Of a stretch of 64,000 nucleotides of DNA, positions 61,629 to 64,000 are shown one piece after another. How positions within the stretch are numbered: the first letter of the stretch is position 1; each line of letters begins with the position of its first letter. Below the pieces are notes generated by a model, which was not told the DNA's origin, searched no databases, and worked only from the letters and a program-made list of their open reading frames with translations. The position numbers and the translations under genes are program-made. This DNA comes from Gerris lacustris (taxonomy: Eukaryota; Arthropoda; Insecta; Hemiptera; Gerridae), in the NCBI GenBank assembly GCA_951217055.1, contig OX578280.1:47619882-47683881 (forward strand), in the 5' to 3' direction.

Positions 61629-61718
61629 TGTTGTAATATTACTACACTTGTCAAATAATGTTGTAATACTACTATACTTGTCAAATGGTGTTGTAAAACT
61701 ACTATAATCGTCAAGTTG
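61629..61718 (+). repeat. three tandem 30-bp units
   Basis: Units start at 61629, 61659 and 61689, each 'tgttgtaa(t/a)a' then 'tactacacttgtcaaat' or close variants. Antisense frames read as LTSIVVLQH-type repeats and are artefacts. The array touches the left end of the mariner-type element. Confidence 0.9.
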
Positions 61719-61727
61719 TGTTAAATA

Positions 61728-62614
61728 TTTTAGACGGAAAGAAGTTGTATACATATGGTAAACGTTTTTGTTATTATTAATTTTACAAAAAAAGTTATTC
61801 TTCATAAAAAGTTCTGCATGGTCGAAAACCTAAAATGCATCCATTAGATGATAAATTTTAAGTTGTCCACACTTTTTACGGCAATGTCATCGGGAGATAC
61901 ATTGAGTTCCTTTGGCCTTCAAGGTCTCCAGACCTTTTTGACTTTTTCTTGTATGGCTACTTAAAAAAAAGGTATTCCTTTAGAGATTTCAAGATTTTTA
62001 ATTAACTTGAAAGAATAATTAGAGAAAAATGTGAAGCTATAACTCCAAACGTGATTAAAAATTGCATAAAAGAACAATCACCTGTTTAGAAAGGGACGGT
62101 GGATACGTTGAAGTTTTGTAGTATTTAAGTAATTTTACCATGTTTCCGATGAATTAAGTTGCGTATTATCAAGGTTGATAAAGAGATTATCAATTTTTTG
62201 TCATGTCTTCTTATTTATTTAATAAACAATCTAATTGAAATAAATAATCTAACAATGATTGCTGACGTGTTTATTGAAATATCTTTTAATTTTTATCTAA
62301 GAAAATCACTAATCTAAACTAAACCTGATTTTCTTCGTAGATAGGTGTAATTAGATATTTGAACGTAGCTTTCCAATTCTAATCAACTTTTCTTGATAAC
62401 AATTTTCGATTTTGTCACAAATAAAGGTACTTTACTGTTGAGCTAAAATCATGTTATTTGACTAACCTCGTATATGACTGATAAAATTTGTCATCTGATG
62501 GTTGAATTTTAGGTTTTGGACCATGCAGAACTTTTTATGAAGAAGAACTTTTTTTCGTAAAATTATTAATAAAAAAGTTTACCATATGCATATAACTTCT
62601 TGAGACACGCTGTA
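61728..62614 (+). mobile_element. mariner-type element, internally deleted, about 125-bp inverted termini
   Basis: The left terminus 61741-61860 and the right terminus 62480-62600 are inverted copies at roughly 85-90 percent by eye. They share 'catatggtaaac', 'attttac', 'cttcataaaaagttctgcat', 'aaaacctaaaat' and 'gatgacaaatttta/gatgataaatttta'. The right end closes with 'cttgagacacgctgta' before TA, the terminal pattern of TA-target elements. The left outer end is decayed. A transposase remnant lies between them. Confidence 0.8.
61873..62085 (+). pseudogene. mariner-type transposase C-terminal fragment
   Basis: One frame with two stops reads GNVIGRYIEFLWPSRSPDL, then FDFFLYGYLKK, then LERIIREKCEAITPNVIKN. 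WPSRSPDL followed by a DFFLWGYLK-type block is the third catalytic region of an arthropod Tc1/mariner-like transposase group, in which the Asp of SPDL lies near the catalytic acidic residue. The N-terminal DNA-binding and first two catalytic regions are deleted, and the stops at 61999 and 62086 confirm loss of function. Confidence 0.82.
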
Positions 62615-63204
62615 TATATATTAATTTGCGGTAAATTATGCACTTATAATTATCAGCGAATTGACGCCGAATGGTTATAGATAATATTCTATAGAGAATA
62701 TAAGTATAATTATAAATTAAATAAATGTATTTAAAGCGTGTACAAGGCTTACCACTTAATATATTATTTACCTATTTGACTTATCGATTATCAAGAGCCT
62801 TTTTAATATTATCTTAATGGAAGTTGACCTGTTTAAATATTTAAAAAAGTAACTTATTTTATTTGTAGATGGTCACGGTAAGGCTATGGCACTGAAAAAT
62901 GCTGTTTAAATGTCACGCAATCGATGAGTATTAGATATATTGAACTTTTAGACCGATTATAATAACTGATTTTTTAATACTTTTTATTTTAGCAAAGTTT
63001 GTATAAATAATGCCCCCCCCCCCCCCCCATCCCCGTTCAAAGATATAAATTTAAAGATAAAATTGGTTAAATTTGTTGAACCGTAAATGTGATTTCATTG
63101 TAAGGGGAATTTTATCGTTAAGGAATATTGTTATATATTACTTACACTATAAAATTTAAAAAATAAATCATAATATTTTGTCTGAAGTACCCAGCGTATT
63201 TAAA
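62615..63204. other. AT-rich segment with C16 tract
   Basis: The only structure is a run of 16 Cs at 63013-63028. Confidence 0.6.
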
Positions 63205-63300
63205 GAAATTAAGATTGTTTTTCGAAAGTAGCCCATTGATCGGCCCATATTAATTTCAACCATCTGGGTAAGTTTGATTTTGTTTAATTGATAATTTCAC
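63205..63300 (+). repeat. family A repeat, middle fragment
   Basis: Matches the block 'cgaaagtagccc', 'attaatttcaaccatctg' and 'ttaattgata' of longer copies such as 31690-31770. Confidence 0.65.
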
Positions 63301-64000
63301 TATAACTATATTTCAATGGGCTGATAGGTTACACATTATTAGGATCAAGATGAAGTGCACTAATGAACTAAAAATTGTTTACAAGCGAATTCATTTATGT
63401 CCACAACAAGAATATTATTTCACGAGGTAAGAATGGTGATACGTAATGTTGTTTTATTTCTCTTTCAAATGTGACGTTGAAACAAAGTTTTCTTCAATCT
63501 GACAAAAAGAAAAATCAACCCTGAGGCTATTTATACTTGGATACAATAGAATGGTTCAACAAGTTCTGTACGAGACGGACAGTAGATTATAATGGCGATG
63601 GTAGAGACTATAGTGGACTTGTATTTACAACAGTGCGGGTTCAACAAGTAGGTTGGGGGAGAGATGGAGCAGGTGTGTGAATAGATATATTTGTAGCTCT
63701 ATTATACTGTGGGGGGCCTGCGCCTGTGGTTTAGACGCTACAGGTACTCTGTAGGGCGGTGGAGAAAAGAGACAAGCTTGGGTCGATAATAAGGCCAGGG
63801 ATGTAGGGTAGAGCAGCGCTCTGACCCCAGGTCCAGCGCACCGCACCGCGCTCTGACGTCATATCTTCAAATACCCTAAGTGTTTCGCTTAAACCTCTGC
63901 GTGTTACAAAAGATAGAAATATCAAATTGTCTTAAAACTTATTAATAATAGTTCTGTATTTAAATATGCCGATATATTTAGAAAAGTTTTAAAGTAACTG
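63301..64000. other. unassigned end segment, GC-richer at 63600-63860
   Basis: 63621-63860 is GC-rich for this window, with 'gcgctctgac' twice (63815 and 63849) and a CRE-like TGACGTCA at 63854. 'ctatttatacttgg' at 63528 resembles a TATA box. 'ggttcaacaagt' is repeated at 63553 and 63639. The picture could fit an LTR or a promoter, but no protein-coding part is in the window. The minus-strand 73-codon frame (63625-63846) is unrecognised. Confidence 0.35.

Overview
The window reads as a nuclear, very AT-rich, TE-dominated intergenic (or very long intronic) stretch of an animal genome, most likely an arthropod. The basis is the mix of element types: long (TA)n arrays, decayed non-LTR retrotransposon tails with C-terminal zinc knuckles, a mariner-type element of the kind whose transposase carries a WPSRSPDL motif, a gypsy-type integrase scrap, tRNA- and 5S-derived SINEs, MITEs and several families of short dispersed repeats carrying GACAGACAGAC runs. 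There are no operons, bacterial signals, CRISPR arrays or viral genes. No intact host gene could be recognised. Family names A-K below are labels made for this window, from comparing the sequence with itself.

Layout. 0-9.6 kb: a small Penelope-like repeat tail next to (TA)n (371-452), a tRNA-derived SINE (2093-2418), a 150-bp (TA)n array, a degenerate T-rich tandem (4970-5425) and a gypsy integrase remnant (7684-7927). 9.6-16.4 kb: a DNA-type element (family B/H), an inverted pair of family J repeats (10443-10902 and 15591-15999) bracketing a 2.4-kb minisatellite array with higher-order structure (12.0-14.4 kb), a Harbinger-type MITE (14882-15046) and a LINE tail. 16.4-26 kb: mostly unassigned AT-rich DNA with a large tandem-plus-foldback structure (19.4-20.26 kb), a SINE, another LINE tail, and a hammerhead-like Penelope fragment between two (TA)n arrays (25.49-25.87 kb).

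26-45 kb: families A, B, D and H in several copies. They include a 1-kb inverted pair of family A (31.34-32.36 kb), a 77-bp MITE whose empty site survives in a sister copy (33468-33544), a TIR element with an internal duplication (34453-35316), a SINE, a LINE tail and an endonuclease-linker fragment of a LINE (41770-42460). 45-64 kb: two more LINE tails, two copies of family C (one interrupted), two full-length family A copies, a near-perfect 206-bp palindrome (51391-51596), a 5S rRNA-derived SINE (52165-52535), a CpG-rich island-like segment (56.74-57.24 kb), a mariner-type element with about 125-bp inverted termini (61.73-62.61 kb), and a GC-richer end segment (63.5-63.86 kb).

The most interesting signals are the hammerhead-like motif with a palindromic stem III, the 5S-derived SINE, the filled/empty MITE site, the higher-order minisatellite and the 12-copy family A repeat with a conserved terminal stem-loop. 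All family assignments rest on reading the sequence by eye. No alignment program, RNA folding or database search was run, so boundaries are usually good to about 5-30 bases.
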